Shown piece by piece: positions 1 to 6,137 of a stretch of 6,434 bases of DNA. Where the stretch lies: positions 1-6,434 of the forward strand of contig JABMMK010000118.1 of the NCBI GenBank assembly GCA_013205605.1, given 5' to 3'. The DNA comes from Cytophagales bacterium (GTDB lineage: Bacteria; Bacteroidota; Bacteroidia; Cytophagales; Spirosomataceae). A program made the translations under genes and the position numbers. The stretch's first letter is position 1; each line of letters starts with the position of its first letter. The notes beneath the pieces are model-generated. The model had not been told where the DNA came from, searched no databases, and saw only the letters and a list, made by a program, of their open reading frames with translations.

Positions 1-236
1 ACCCAAATTTCACAATGTTTATATCCGGCTTGGGCGGCTACTTCGAGTTCCTTGATGAAGCCCAGTTTTTGGCCCATGATGGTACTCATGTTGAGGGAAA
101 ATTCGAATTTTTGTTTAGCCACAACAGGGCTGTTGGCTAACGAATTAGATTTTGCTTCTGTTAGGGAAGGAATAAGCGCCATTCCGGCGGCAGTTCCAGA
201 CGCTTTAATTAGCGCACGACGACTCATTTGCATCAT
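1..236 (-). CDS. Tat-exported sugar phosphate isomerase/epimerase-like TIM-barrel protein, N-terminal part (runs off left edge)
   Basis: Only the first 78 codons are in the window; the gene continues past position 1. The protein opens with a twin-arginine signal: residues 5-11 read SRRALIK, followed by a weakly hydrophobic Ala/Gly/Leu stretch (about 12-25) and a possible cleavage after TEA near residue 28. After a linker, FEFSLNMSTIMGQKLGF and then ELEVAAQAGYKHCEIW resemble the first strand and helix of the xylose-isomerase-like TIM barrel (AP endonuclease 2 / sugar phosphate isomerase/epimerase family), which is often Tat-exported in Bacteroidota. The expected role is isomerisation or epimerisation of a sugar in the periplasm; the substrate cannot be told. 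ATGs at 236, 233 and 227 are all possible starts, and a 10-bp inverted repeat covers them. The gene follows the araD-like gene on the same strand after 55 bp, so it may be read through from that operon or have its own promoter. Confidence 0.8.
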   Translation of the reverse strand, partial: MMQMSRRALIKASGTAAGMALIPSLTEAKSNSLANSPVVAKQKFEFSLNMSTIMGQKLGFIKELEVAAQAGYKHCEIW

Positions 237-260
237 AATTTATATAGGTTTGATGCAAAT
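226..260. repeat. Perfect 10-bp inverted repeat over the start of the Tat-exported protein gene
   Basis: ATTTGCATCA at 226-235 is the exact reverse complement of TGATGCAAAT at 251-260, with a 15-nt AT-rich spacer. In the minus-strand transcript the arms could pair into a stem whose 3' arm contains most of the candidate start codons (236, 233, 227). It could therefore hinder ribosome access, or act as a DNA operator. Seen directly in the sequence; function is not known. Confidence 0.55.
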
Positions 261-283
261 TAAGTATAATTAAAAAGAACAAA
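256..283 (-). promoter_or_regulatory. Weak candidate Bacteroidota-type promoter for the Tat-exported protein gene
   Basis: On the minus strand TTAATTTG (263-256) matches the Bacteroidota -7 consensus TAnnTTTG at all but its second position. A TTTG element lies upstream (283-280). The 16-nt spacer is shorter than the usual 17-23 nt, and the region is AT-rich, so a chance match is likely. Confidence 0.2.
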
Positions 284-291
284 AAATAATT

Positions 292-987
292 TTACCCCTT
301 CTGCCCATAATAAGCATCCTTTCCATGCTTCCTAGTAAAATGTTTATTTAAAATATAATCCGGGAAATTCGCTGAAGGATTTAGCATTAAAGTGTGGTAT
401 GCCATTTCAGCACATGATTCCAAAGCTATCGCATTTTCTAAAGCCTTAAAAATTGTCTTTCCCCATACAAAGGATGCATGACCGGAAAGCAGACAAGCAG
501 GTACATGCAATGGATTGATTTTGTTGGTTAAAAAATAGTCAACAAGCGTTGATCCGGTTATCTTTTCATATCCTTCATCAACTTGCACTTTAGTCAAAGG
601 AGGCAAACATGGTACGTCTCCAGAAAAATGATCCGCATGAGTCGTGCCTAAAGCAGGAATCGATTTGCCCGCTTGGGCCCATGAAGTCGCCCAGGGCGAA
701 TGTGTATGAACAATTCCACACGCGTCGGAAAAGCCTTTATATATCTCCAAATGGGTTAAAGTATCTGAAGAAGGTTTTAATTTAGAATCAATCACCACGC
801 CCTCAAGGTCCACCAGCACCATATCTTGCCAAGTTAATGTATCGTAAGCAACACCGCTCGGTTTTATAGCCATGATGCCCGAAGGTCGGTCTAATGCAGA
901 AGCATTTCCCCATGTCAAGACAACTAATTTATGTTGCACAATAGCCATATTAATTTCAAAGGCTTCTTTTTTTAAATTTTCTAACAT
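292..987 (-). CDS. araD: L-ribulose-5-phosphate 4-epimerase, AraD type (class II aldolase/adducin fold)
   Basis: This cytoplasmic enzyme is expected to interconvert L-ribulose-5-phosphate and D-xylulose-5-phosphate by retro-aldol/aldol chemistry on a divalent metal. Its 231 residues equal the length of E. coli AraD. The start (MLENLK), LTWGN, IKPSGV, KPSSDT, HTHSPW, GTTHADHF and the C-terminal RKHGKDAYYGQ correspond to AraD. Metal ligands are visible as D75, H94, H96 and H170, and the catalytic pair as D119 and Y227, all offset by only one or two from the E. coli numbering. I chose the ATG at 987 because AraD proteins begin at MLE and GGAAGAG lies just upstream; an in-frame ATG at 999 adds four residues. 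It overlaps the GDPD-like gene by 7 nt and is the last gene of the polysaccharide-type operon, with no araA or araB in view. A role in making a pentulose phosphate for glycan synthesis is thus an alternative to arabinose catabolism. Family assignment is firm; the physiological substrate is not. Confidence 0.88.
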   Translation of the reverse strand: MLENLKKEAFEINMAIVQHKLVVLTWGNASALDRPSGIMAIKPSGVAYDTLTWQDMVLVDLEGVVIDSKLKPSSDTLTHLEIYKGFSDACGIVHTHSPWATSWAQAGKSIPALGTTHADHFSGDVPCLPPLTKVQVDEGYEKITGSTLVDYFLTNKINPLHVPACLLSGHASFVWGKTIFKALENAIALESCAEMAYHTLMLNPSANFPDYILNKHFTRKHGKDAYYGQKG

Positions 988-1577
988 GTCTCTTCCCATT
1001 TATGTACTACCTCTTTATGTGTCATCACGGCTGTTGGCGTGAAATTTAAAGCTTTCATATTTTGGCGATACGCCAAAATATCATTTGGCCTACCCCATCT
1101 TTCTGGACAAACTAAACAAGTTTTCATTCCTTTTAATTGACGAACTATCTCGGGATTTAAAGGCAAAATAGTATTCGTATCAATCCAAACCCAATCTACC
1201 TTGGAAGCATAATTATTGACCAATTCAATAGGTTCATCTTCAGAATAACGTATAGCTATTGCTCGCTCACCAGCTCTAGATGCTCGATAAATATATGGAA
1301 ACTCAACGTCCAACAAAAAATGTCTATCGATCCCCCTACTCCTCACCGCCTTAAGTACATCCGATTCTATCCCAGCTTCTTTAATGTTAAGAACCAATAA
1401 ACCATGTTGGTATACATCTAAATAATCTTCCAAAAAGTCTCCGCCAACATACGGATCATGGTGTAAAATCAACTTACTTCCTTGGGCCCGAATGTCAATT
1501 TCACATCCATATTTCTTTGGAATTTCCTTTAGCTCTTGAACCTTATTTACCCTGTGAATAACTATTTCCATACTCAT
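981..1577 (-). CDS. Short glycerophosphodiester phosphodiesterase-like protein
   Basis: A 198-residue soluble protein with no signal peptide. It has the order of GDPD-family motifs: IHR at 7-9 (H8, R9), EIDI at 26-29 (E27, D29 as metal ligands), HHD at 39-41 (H40 as the second catalytic histidine) and NIKEAG at 64-69 with the usual lysine. It is shorter than typical GDPDs (about 240-300 residues) and lacks the ENT motif normally just after the HRG motif, so the substrate is probably not plain glycerophosphodiester. From memory, similar short GDPD-like proteins occur in capsule and O-antigen gene clusters; their role is not established. The start forms an ATGA overlap with the stop of the upstream glycosyltransferase gene, with AAGGG about 7 nt before it, so translation is probably coupled. 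ATG at codon 3 is another possible start. The fold call is good; hydrolysis of a sugar or glycerol phosphodiester in the glycan pathway is inference. Confidence 0.72.
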   Translation of the reverse strand: MSMEIVIHRVNKVQELKEIPKKYGCEIDIRAQGSKLILHHDPYVGGDFLEDYLDVYQHGLLVLNIKEAGIESDVLKAVRSRGIDRHFLLDVEFPYIYRASRAGERAIAIRYSEDEPIELVNNYASKVDWVWIDTNTILPLNPEIVRQLKGMKTCLVCPERWGRPNDILAYRQNMKALNFTPTAVMTHKEVVHKWEETC

Positions 1578-2299
1578 CTTTTCCCTTGTTTTATATCGTT
1601 CCGCAATTGGAATATATAAGCAAATGTTCTTTTAATCAGTTTATATTTACCTTTTAAATTACCTCCGCCTTTGGCCTCCCCGAACTCTCGCTTGGCGAAA
1701 AATACAGGAAAAGATTGAATTTTCATTCCCAATCGATTGGCAACAAATAGCACGTATAAATCCAAAGAAAAATCATGGGGAGCAACATCTAAATGTTTCA
1801 TAAAACTACGGTGAAACATTTTAGGCTGGGCATTAACATCCCATAGTTTTGAACCCAATAAAAAAGACGAAATCACCGACATAGAAGCTGTAAAAAATAC
1901 ATCAAACAAACCCCTACCATTTCGTTCTCCTTTTACCATCATTTGTCCCGAAGCTAAATGGGTACCAAACTGATCAAAAGCAATAATTACATCCTTGGGA
2001 TCTGTTTGCAAATCGGCATGAGTCCACGCTAAAACTTCTCCTTGCGCTAAAGATAATCCTTGTAAAATTCCATATCCATAACCTTGATTTATGGGAACAT
2101 GCATCAAATGGGCAAAGGCATTTTCTGGCTTGGCCAACAATTTTTTAAAAATTTCTTGAGTCCCATCTGATGAGCCATTGTCGACAAAAATAAATTCCAC
2201 ATCTTCCCGAGCATCGCAGGCTTCTCTACACACCTGAACTAAATTAGGCAAAGACCCTGACTCATTATAACACGGAATGACGATGGACAATTTTTTCAT
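1574..2299 (-). CDS. Family 2 glycosyltransferase, dolichyl/polyprenyl-phosphate sugar synthase-like
   Basis: A 241-residue GT-A fold glycosyltransferase. The N-terminus LSIVIPCYNESGSLPNL is the GT2 nucleotide-binding start. VDNGSSDGT (39-47) supplies the acidic residue D40, and HADLQTD (94-100) is the DxD-type metal site (D96, D100) in the form usual for DPM1/GtrB-like enzymes. GYGYGILQG (73-81) follows the usual spacing. Such enzymes transfer a sugar from an NDP-sugar, commonly to a polyprenyl phosphate at the cytoplasmic membrane face. Unlike GtrB it has no C-terminal pair of membrane helices; the only hydrophobic stretch is about residues 131-153. A lipid acceptor would fit the GtrA-like flippase domain encoded first in the operon. 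The gene starts 6 nt after the stop of the NTP-transferase gene and overlaps the next gene by 4 nt. Family is certain; donor and acceptor are unknown. Confidence 0.88.
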   Translation of the reverse strand: MKKLSIVIPCYNESGSLPNLVQVCREACDAREDVEFIFVDNGSSDGTQEIFKKLLAKPENAFAHLMHVPINQGYGYGILQGLSLAQGEVLAWTHADLQTDPKDVIIAFDQFGTHLASGQMMVKGERNGRGLFDVFFTASMSVISSFLLGSKLWDVNAQPKMFHRSFMKHLDVAPHDFSLDLYVLFVANRLGMKIQSFPVFFAKREFGEAKGGGNLKGKYKLIKRTFAYIFQLRNDIKQGKR

Positions 2300-2305
2300 C
2301 TTGGA

Positions 2306-3073
2306 TTAAATTCGCCTTTTAAAATATTCCAACCAATATTGATATGTGGTATAATCCTGAGGGGTGCCCCAACAAATATACTGGTCCACTTCGCAGGCTT
2401 GAATATTAAGCCCCGCCCGCATCGCAAAATCTGCAGCTACGTCTACATAAAACTCATGATTAATTCGCTCATTAGCTTGCACCATCGCTTCCACAGCCTC
2501 GAAAAAATATTTCGCCTTTTTAAAAGTAAATGCCCCTATAACCGCGTGATCCTTCATGGGAGTTTCACTCAAAGGAATTTTACACGATACGCGCTTGGCA
2601 CGAACTGAGTCTTGGAAAGTCTCAACCCAACCATACATTTTCGGGTTTTGCAGTACTGCAGGATTATTTCTAAAAGTCCAAATCCAACCATCCACTTCTT
2701 CATCTAAAAATAAACGTTCCATTTCAGATGCTGAAAAAGTCATGTCATTGTCTGATGCGCCAATCGTTAAAATCGCATCATCAGGAATATAATCGCGTGC
2801 CGCGAGGCAAGTAATCGCTTGGCCCTCAGTCAAATGGTCTACCGTAACAATAATGGCATTTGGTATATATTCTTTAATTTTTTCCTCCATCGGGTATTTT
2901 TCCAAATGGCTTTTTCGACAAACAAAAATATAACGATCTGCCAGTGGTAACGCTTGACATGCGCGAATAACCATAGGCAATCCATCCACTTCAATAAAGG
3001 GTTTGGGGATTTGGTAGCCAGCATCGACATAGCGCTGACCTTCACCAGCCATCGGAATTAAGTTAACTCGCAT
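2306..3073 (-). CDS. Sugar-1-phosphate nucleotidyltransferase-like protein (NTP_transferase family)
   Basis: A 255-residue cytoplasmic protein that probably activates a sugar phosphate (or polyol/amino alcohol phosphate) as an NDP derivative. The start MRVNLIPMAGEGQRY carries the GxGxR nucleotide loop (G10, G12, R14), followed by IPKPFIEV with the conserved PKP (23-25). GASDND (105-110) gives metal-binding D108 and D110. NHEFYVDV (206-212) and CWGTPQDY (234-241) match the second half of the family. No hexapeptide-repeat acyltransferase domain follows, so this is the short single-domain form found in capsule and O-antigen clusters, often labelled glycosyltransferase family 2 by mistake. I chose the ATG at 3073, since a longer reading would need TTG at 3100 and the conserved loop begins at once after this ATG. 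It overlaps the 2H phosphoesterase gene by 11 nt. The nucleotide and sugar specificity cannot be read. Confidence 0.83.
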   Translation of the reverse strand: MRVNLIPMAGEGQRYVDAGYQIPKPFIEVDGLPMVIRACQALPLADRYIFVCRKSHLEKYPMEEKIKEYIPNAIIVTVDHLTEGQAITCLAARDYIPDDAILTIGASDNDMTFSASEMERLFLDEEVDGWIWTFRNNPAVLQNPKMYGWVETFQDSVRAKRVSCKIPLSETPMKDHAVIGAFTFKKAKYFFEAVEAMVQANERINHEFYVDVAADFAMRAGLNIQACEVDQYICWGTPQDYTTYQYWLEYFKRRI

Positions 3074-3647
3074 ATATTCTTGTATGGGTTTCGCCTTCAA
3101 TTCGAAATAAGGCCAATTCTCCGCAATTTATTTCATTTATTTTAATTGGCGTATCAATAGCCTCTTGAATAAAAGATTTATTTTTAAATGAGGCTATGCT
3201 TACATGGGGCATCCAATGCTTGCCAACAAAAGGAAAGCCGTAATTCTGATGTGATATTTTAAAAGGTCCACTCCATTCATTTGGATATTCGATGGGCTTT
3301 ATAATGAATGGTTTAATGGCCTCCGCAAAATTCAATTGGAGTAATTCCCAATCCAATGTTTTTTCTAATCCAATCGTTAAAGTGTCGCCGTCAGTCACCG
3401 CATCATTTTCAAAAACTAACCATTCTGCTGATTTGAAAATGGGTGCTTTTTTTTCAATGTGCGATACATATTCATCTTCTTTTTGTTTTTCCCCATAGAA
3501 TAAAAAAAGGGTTGCATGAACAGGGTGATGCAAATAAGTAGCGTCTGGCTCAACAGCTTCCACCTTTTGTTTCCATGAAAGAACAAAATCCTCGAATTCA
3601 TTTCCTGGAACCCAAAAAAAGCCATACTTTACAAGTTCAACGTTCAT
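3063..3647 (-). CDS. 2H phosphoesterase superfamily protein
   Basis: A 194-residue soluble protein with the two signature motifs of the 2H phosphoesterases (2'-5' RNA ligase-like fold): HAT at 44-46 within a hydrophobic strand (HPVHATLFLF) and HVS at 148-150 (HWMPHVSIASF). The two catalytic histidines H44 and H148 with their paired Thr/Ser are thus intact, and their 104-residue spacing is within the family range. Known members open cyclic phosphates or hydrolyse 2'-5' or similar phosphodiesters on RNA, ADP-ribose derivatives or nucleotides. The gene sits 6 nt after the nucleotidyltransferase-phosphatase fusion and overlaps the NTP-transferase gene, which suggests a small sugar-phosphate or nucleotide-sugar substrate rather than RNA. 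That substrate is inference; the family call rests on the paired HxT/S motifs. Confidence 0.78.
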   Translation of the reverse strand: MNVELVKYGFFWVPGNEFEDFVLSWKQKVEAVEPDATYLHHPVHATLFLFYGEKQKEDEYVSHIEKKAPIFKSAEWLVFENDAVTDGDTLTIGLEKTLDWELLQLNFAEAIKPFIIKPIEYPNEWSGPFKISHQNYGFPFVGKHWMPHVSIASFKNKSFIQEAIDTPIKINEINCGELALFRIEGETHTRIYAS

Positions 3648-3653
3648 GTTTTG

Positions 3654-5075
3654 TTAAATATCTTTATATCGAATTCTTTGATCCTTGGTTAATGCCGGGA
3701 TCAATTTATTTTCAAAAAATCTGAAATCATGTTTTTCTACATGTCCTGGATTTAATTTAAACCAAGCATGAATGGGTAAATCTAGTGCTTTGCCAATCAA
3801 AGCCCTAATAACTACATTGTGCGTCACAATAGCTACTCTGTTTTCGGGCTTAATTTTGGCAATAAATTTATCTATCCGCTCCGCTACATCGTGTTGGGAC
3901 TCTCCTCCGCCAGGAAATTTAGGGTCTTCTTTACGCTCCCAAGCTTCCACAAGTTCCGGAAATTTTTCTGCTAACTCAGGATACAATAGCCCTTCAGCAG
4001 ATCCATAGTTAATTTCATTTAATAGAGGTTCTTGAATTTTATTGCCCCCTTTTAATGCAAGGCCTGTTGATATAGTCCGTTGCAAAGTCCCCGTATAAAT
4101 TAAATCAAATTCATCCGTCGGTATCTGATTAGATTCCAACGGTAAAATGTCGGGATTTCTACCAACCCCTAAAAATGAGCCATCATTGAGTAGTGTTTTT
4201 CCATGTCTGATGAATGACAAAATAGGTAGCGTTTCATTTAAATTTTTATACCAAATACTTAAGTCTTGAATAAATTCTTCCAATTGTTCAAAAATCAATT
4301 GGGGCTCTAATTGCTGATCGTATTTCCAAAAGTGTAACGCTAAAAAAAATTGTGTGTGTCTTTTAAACGAGGGATTTAGTTGGCCGAATTCCTCCGATAG
4401 TTCCTGTGCAGAAAACCGCTGATTTGTTTGTCTAATTATTTTTATCAAATTCAACATTAGAAATTTGATTACATGGTAGGCATATTCCTTTTGATGCCTT
4501 TCATCCATATCATACGTAAATTTCTTTTCTGTAATGGGATTAGTAGAAAAATCATAAGCTCGATAGCTGATTTTCCGCCTTTTTAAATCATCCAAATAGG
4601 CCTCCATTCCACGTCTAGTTCCCATTAAATCTGCCAATTGGACTCCTTTTGCTGAATAAATATCCTTAAGATTTTGGCCAAAAACCGCTGGAAAAAATTC
4701 CCAATCAAGGCATGTAAAAGGACTTTCAATCACGTGTTTGCGATGGCCTTCCACATCGTAAATCATGAGGTGAAAAACAGCCGTTTTTTCGTCATTAAAC
4801 TTAAGTGGCCCAAAACTTAAGTTTAACTTTATTTGATATTCCGGCAGAAAAATGTCTTCCCCCTTAATGATGCCCGCTTTTTCTTCGATCTCTTTAAAGA
4901 CCGGTTGGGTTAAATGGTCTACGATGACAATGATATCGATGTCACTAATTAATCTAAGGTCAGTAGCAGATTCAAATGAGCCAACAAAAGTAATGGAGAT
5001 GACACTCTTAACTTCTGAAATACACTTGACAAGGGTCTTTTTGATTTGAACTTTTATCTCCTCAATATTTTTCAT
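3654..5075 (-). CDS. Two-domain protein: nucleotidyltransferase-fold domain fused to histidine phosphatase (phosphoglycerate mutase-like)
   Basis: A 473-residue protein read from ATG 5075; the open frame runs on upstream to 5162, but that part only overlaps the preceding gene. Residues about 15-110 look like a polymerase-beta/MNT-type nucleotidyltransferase: strand SITFVGSF (27-34) with GS at 32-33, then SDIDIIVIVD (44-53) with metal-binding D45 and D47. The third family carboxylate is expected near residue 85, where asparagine stands. Residues about 150-280 are mostly helical, as in helical domains that follow such folds. Residues 285-473 are a histidine phosphatase: FIRHGKT with nucleophile H291, GVGRNPD with R306, LLNEINYGSAEG with E354, FPGGGES (387-393), and THN with second histidine H419. 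The phosphatase half has all usual catalytic residues; the transferase half may be weakened. A phosphosugar or polyol phosphate substrate is inferred from the operon. It overlaps the GtrA-epimerase gene by 14 nt. Confidence 0.82.
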   Translation of the reverse strand: MKNIEEIKVQIKKTLVKCISEVKSVISITFVGSFESATDLRLISDIDIIVIVDHLTQPVFKEIEEKAGIIKGEDIFLPEYQIKLNLSFGPLKFNDEKTAVFHLMIYDVEGHRKHVIESPFTCLDWEFFPAVFGQNLKDIYSAKGVQLADLMGTRRGMEAYLDDLKRRKISYRAYDFSTNPITEKKFTYDMDERHQKEYAYHVIKFLMLNLIKIIRQTNQRFSAQELSEEFGQLNPSFKRHTQFFLALHFWKYDQQLEPQLIFEQLEEFIQDLSIWYKNLNETLPILSFIRHGKTLLNDGSFLGVGRNPDILPLESNQIPTDEFDLIYTGTLQRTISTGLALKGGNKIQEPLLNEINYGSAEGLLYPELAEKFPELVEAWERKEDPKFPGGGESQHDVAERIDKFIAKIKPENRVAIVTHNVVIRALIGKALDLPIHAWFKLNPGHVEKHDFRFFENKLIPALTKDQRIRYKDI

Positions 5076-6108
5076 ATTCGCCGGATGTTTGGAGAAGCAT
5101 GATATTTTTGATTGGATTAGGAGCGCTGAGAATAAAACTTCCTGAAACGACAGACTCCACATTTAAATATTTAACGGTCGTTTGATTGACGCCACCATCG
5201 AGACAAATTTCGAAATTTTGGCGATTTGCATGTTGATTTAATTCGTCTATCCAAGGAAGGATTTCCATATCAAATTTTTGGCCTGAAAATCCTGGCTTGG
5301 GAATAGCTAGAAGTAACACATGTTTAACATTTTCTAAAAAAGGATAAATTGATTGAAGCTTTTCGCTTATCCCAACAGCAATGCCTGCTTTGACCCCAGC
5401 ACTTTCAATTTTTTTAATTACCTCCTGAACATTTTCGTCTATTTCGGCATGAATATAAATGATGTCCACATAGGGCAAAAGATCCTGTAGCCAAATAGAT
5501 GGCGTTTTGGACATGATATGAACTTCTATTTTCTTTTTTTGCCAGTAGGCGCGAACGACCTCGGCGCGATATGCTTTAACGTCTTTGCAGGTAGGGTTGA
5601 AAGATTTGTCAACAATATCAATATGAATGAAATCAGAAATATTGGAAATTCGATCATAAATCAATTTGATATCCTCAACGCCATCGGCGTATATAGCCAC
5701 ACCCACTTTTTTAAATTCTTTAAATGAGAATTTTCTATGAAGCAAATAAGATATAATAAAAAATAAGCCCGCAATTAGAAAGCGTGAAAGCTCCATTGGT
5801 AAGCCAAAATAGATTAATTTCTGTCTAAAAAAATATTGAACCAAATAAGAAACAGATGAAATAAGCGTAAAATATAGAAGAGCTCGTTGTCTTTTTGGTT
5901 GGGCTATATGAAAATTAAATCGAATATTTAGTCCAAAAGCTGTTATCAAGCCCACAATAAATGAAAGCGCTAATGAGAAAAAGGATGAAATATTAAACGA
6001 AATTAAAGCACGTCCTACAAAAAGCTCCACCAAAAGAGAGATGATTCCAAAGGCAATATAAAGCAATAAAAAGCGATATCGATAAAATAAATAATTGAAT
6101 GAATGCAT
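5062..6108 (-). CDS. GtrA-like membrane domain fused to ribulose-phosphate 3-epimerase-like TIM barrel
   Basis: A 348-residue fusion. Residues 1 to about 130 form four membrane helices (about 11-31, 41-61, 76-94, 107-123) with the GtrA/DPMS-flippase pattern, including NIRFNF after helix 2 and LLHRKFSF after helix 4. Residues about 135-348 are a ribulose-phosphate 3-epimerase-like barrel: FIHIDIVD (160-167) with H162 and D164, VHIM (196-199) with H197, PKPGFSGQKF (270-279) as the phosphate loop, and CLDGGVN (302-308) with D304. All four usual metal ligands and both catalytic aspartates (D164, D304) are therefore kept. Rpe converts D-ribulose-5-P and D-xylulose-5-P; GtrA proteins are thought to flip polyprenyl-phosphate sugars. 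The barrel should face the cytoplasm. I chose ATG 6108, with AAAGG just upstream, over the in-frame TTG at 6123. It is the first gene of the operon. Domain calls are strong; the joint function is unknown. Confidence 0.85.
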   Translation of the reverse strand: MHSFNYLFYRYRFLLLYIAFGIISLLVELFVGRALISFNISSFFSLALSFIVGLITAFGLNIRFNFHIAQPKRQRALLYFTLISSVSYLVQYFFRQKLIYFGLPMELSRFLIAGLFFIISYLLHRKFSFKEFKKVGVAIYADGVEDIKLIYDRISNISDFIHIDIVDKSFNPTCKDVKAYRAEVVRAYWQKKKIEVHIMSKTPSIWLQDLLPYVDIIYIHAEIDENVQEVIKKIESAGVKAGIAVGISEKLQSIYPFLENVKHVLLLAIPKPGFSGQKFDMEILPWIDELNQHANRQNFEICLDGGVNQTTVKYLNVESVVSGSFILSAPNPIKNIMLLQTSGEYEKY

Positions 6109-6137
6109 TAGGGAGCCTTTCAAGTGTATGATTGCTA

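Noticed and set aside
52..273. Plus-strand 73-codon open frame at the left edge
   Set aside because: It lies antisense to the Tat-exported isomerase gene, which has a recognisable signal peptide and barrel start, and its own translation shows no family features.
237..300. Possible terminator after the araD-like gene (T-rich run on the minus strand)
   Set aside because: I see no GC-containing hairpin before the T-run; the only symmetry is a short A/T palindrome, so read-through into the next gene remains possible.
2839..3045. Minus-strand open frames at 2839-3045 and 3416-3625 in other frames
   Set aside because: They lie wholly inside the NTP-transferase and 2H phosphoesterase genes, whose own frames carry the family motifs.
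3074..3100. TTG-initiated extension of the NTP-transferase
   Set aside because: The conserved nucleotide loop of the family starts within a few residues of the ATG at 3073, so the extra nine residues are not needed.
3772..4008. Plus-strand 78-codon open frame, and similar open frames at 2339-2608, 2556-2792, 3292-3498, 4852-5049 and 5518-5727
   Set aside because: All are antisense to well-supported genes on the minus strand and show no domain or start signal of their own.
5076..5162. 29-residue N-terminal extension of the nucleotidyltransferase-phosphatase protein
   Set aside because: It lies entirely inside the 3' end of the GtrA-epimerase gene, and the ATG at 5075 gives a normal start just before the first helix of the domain.
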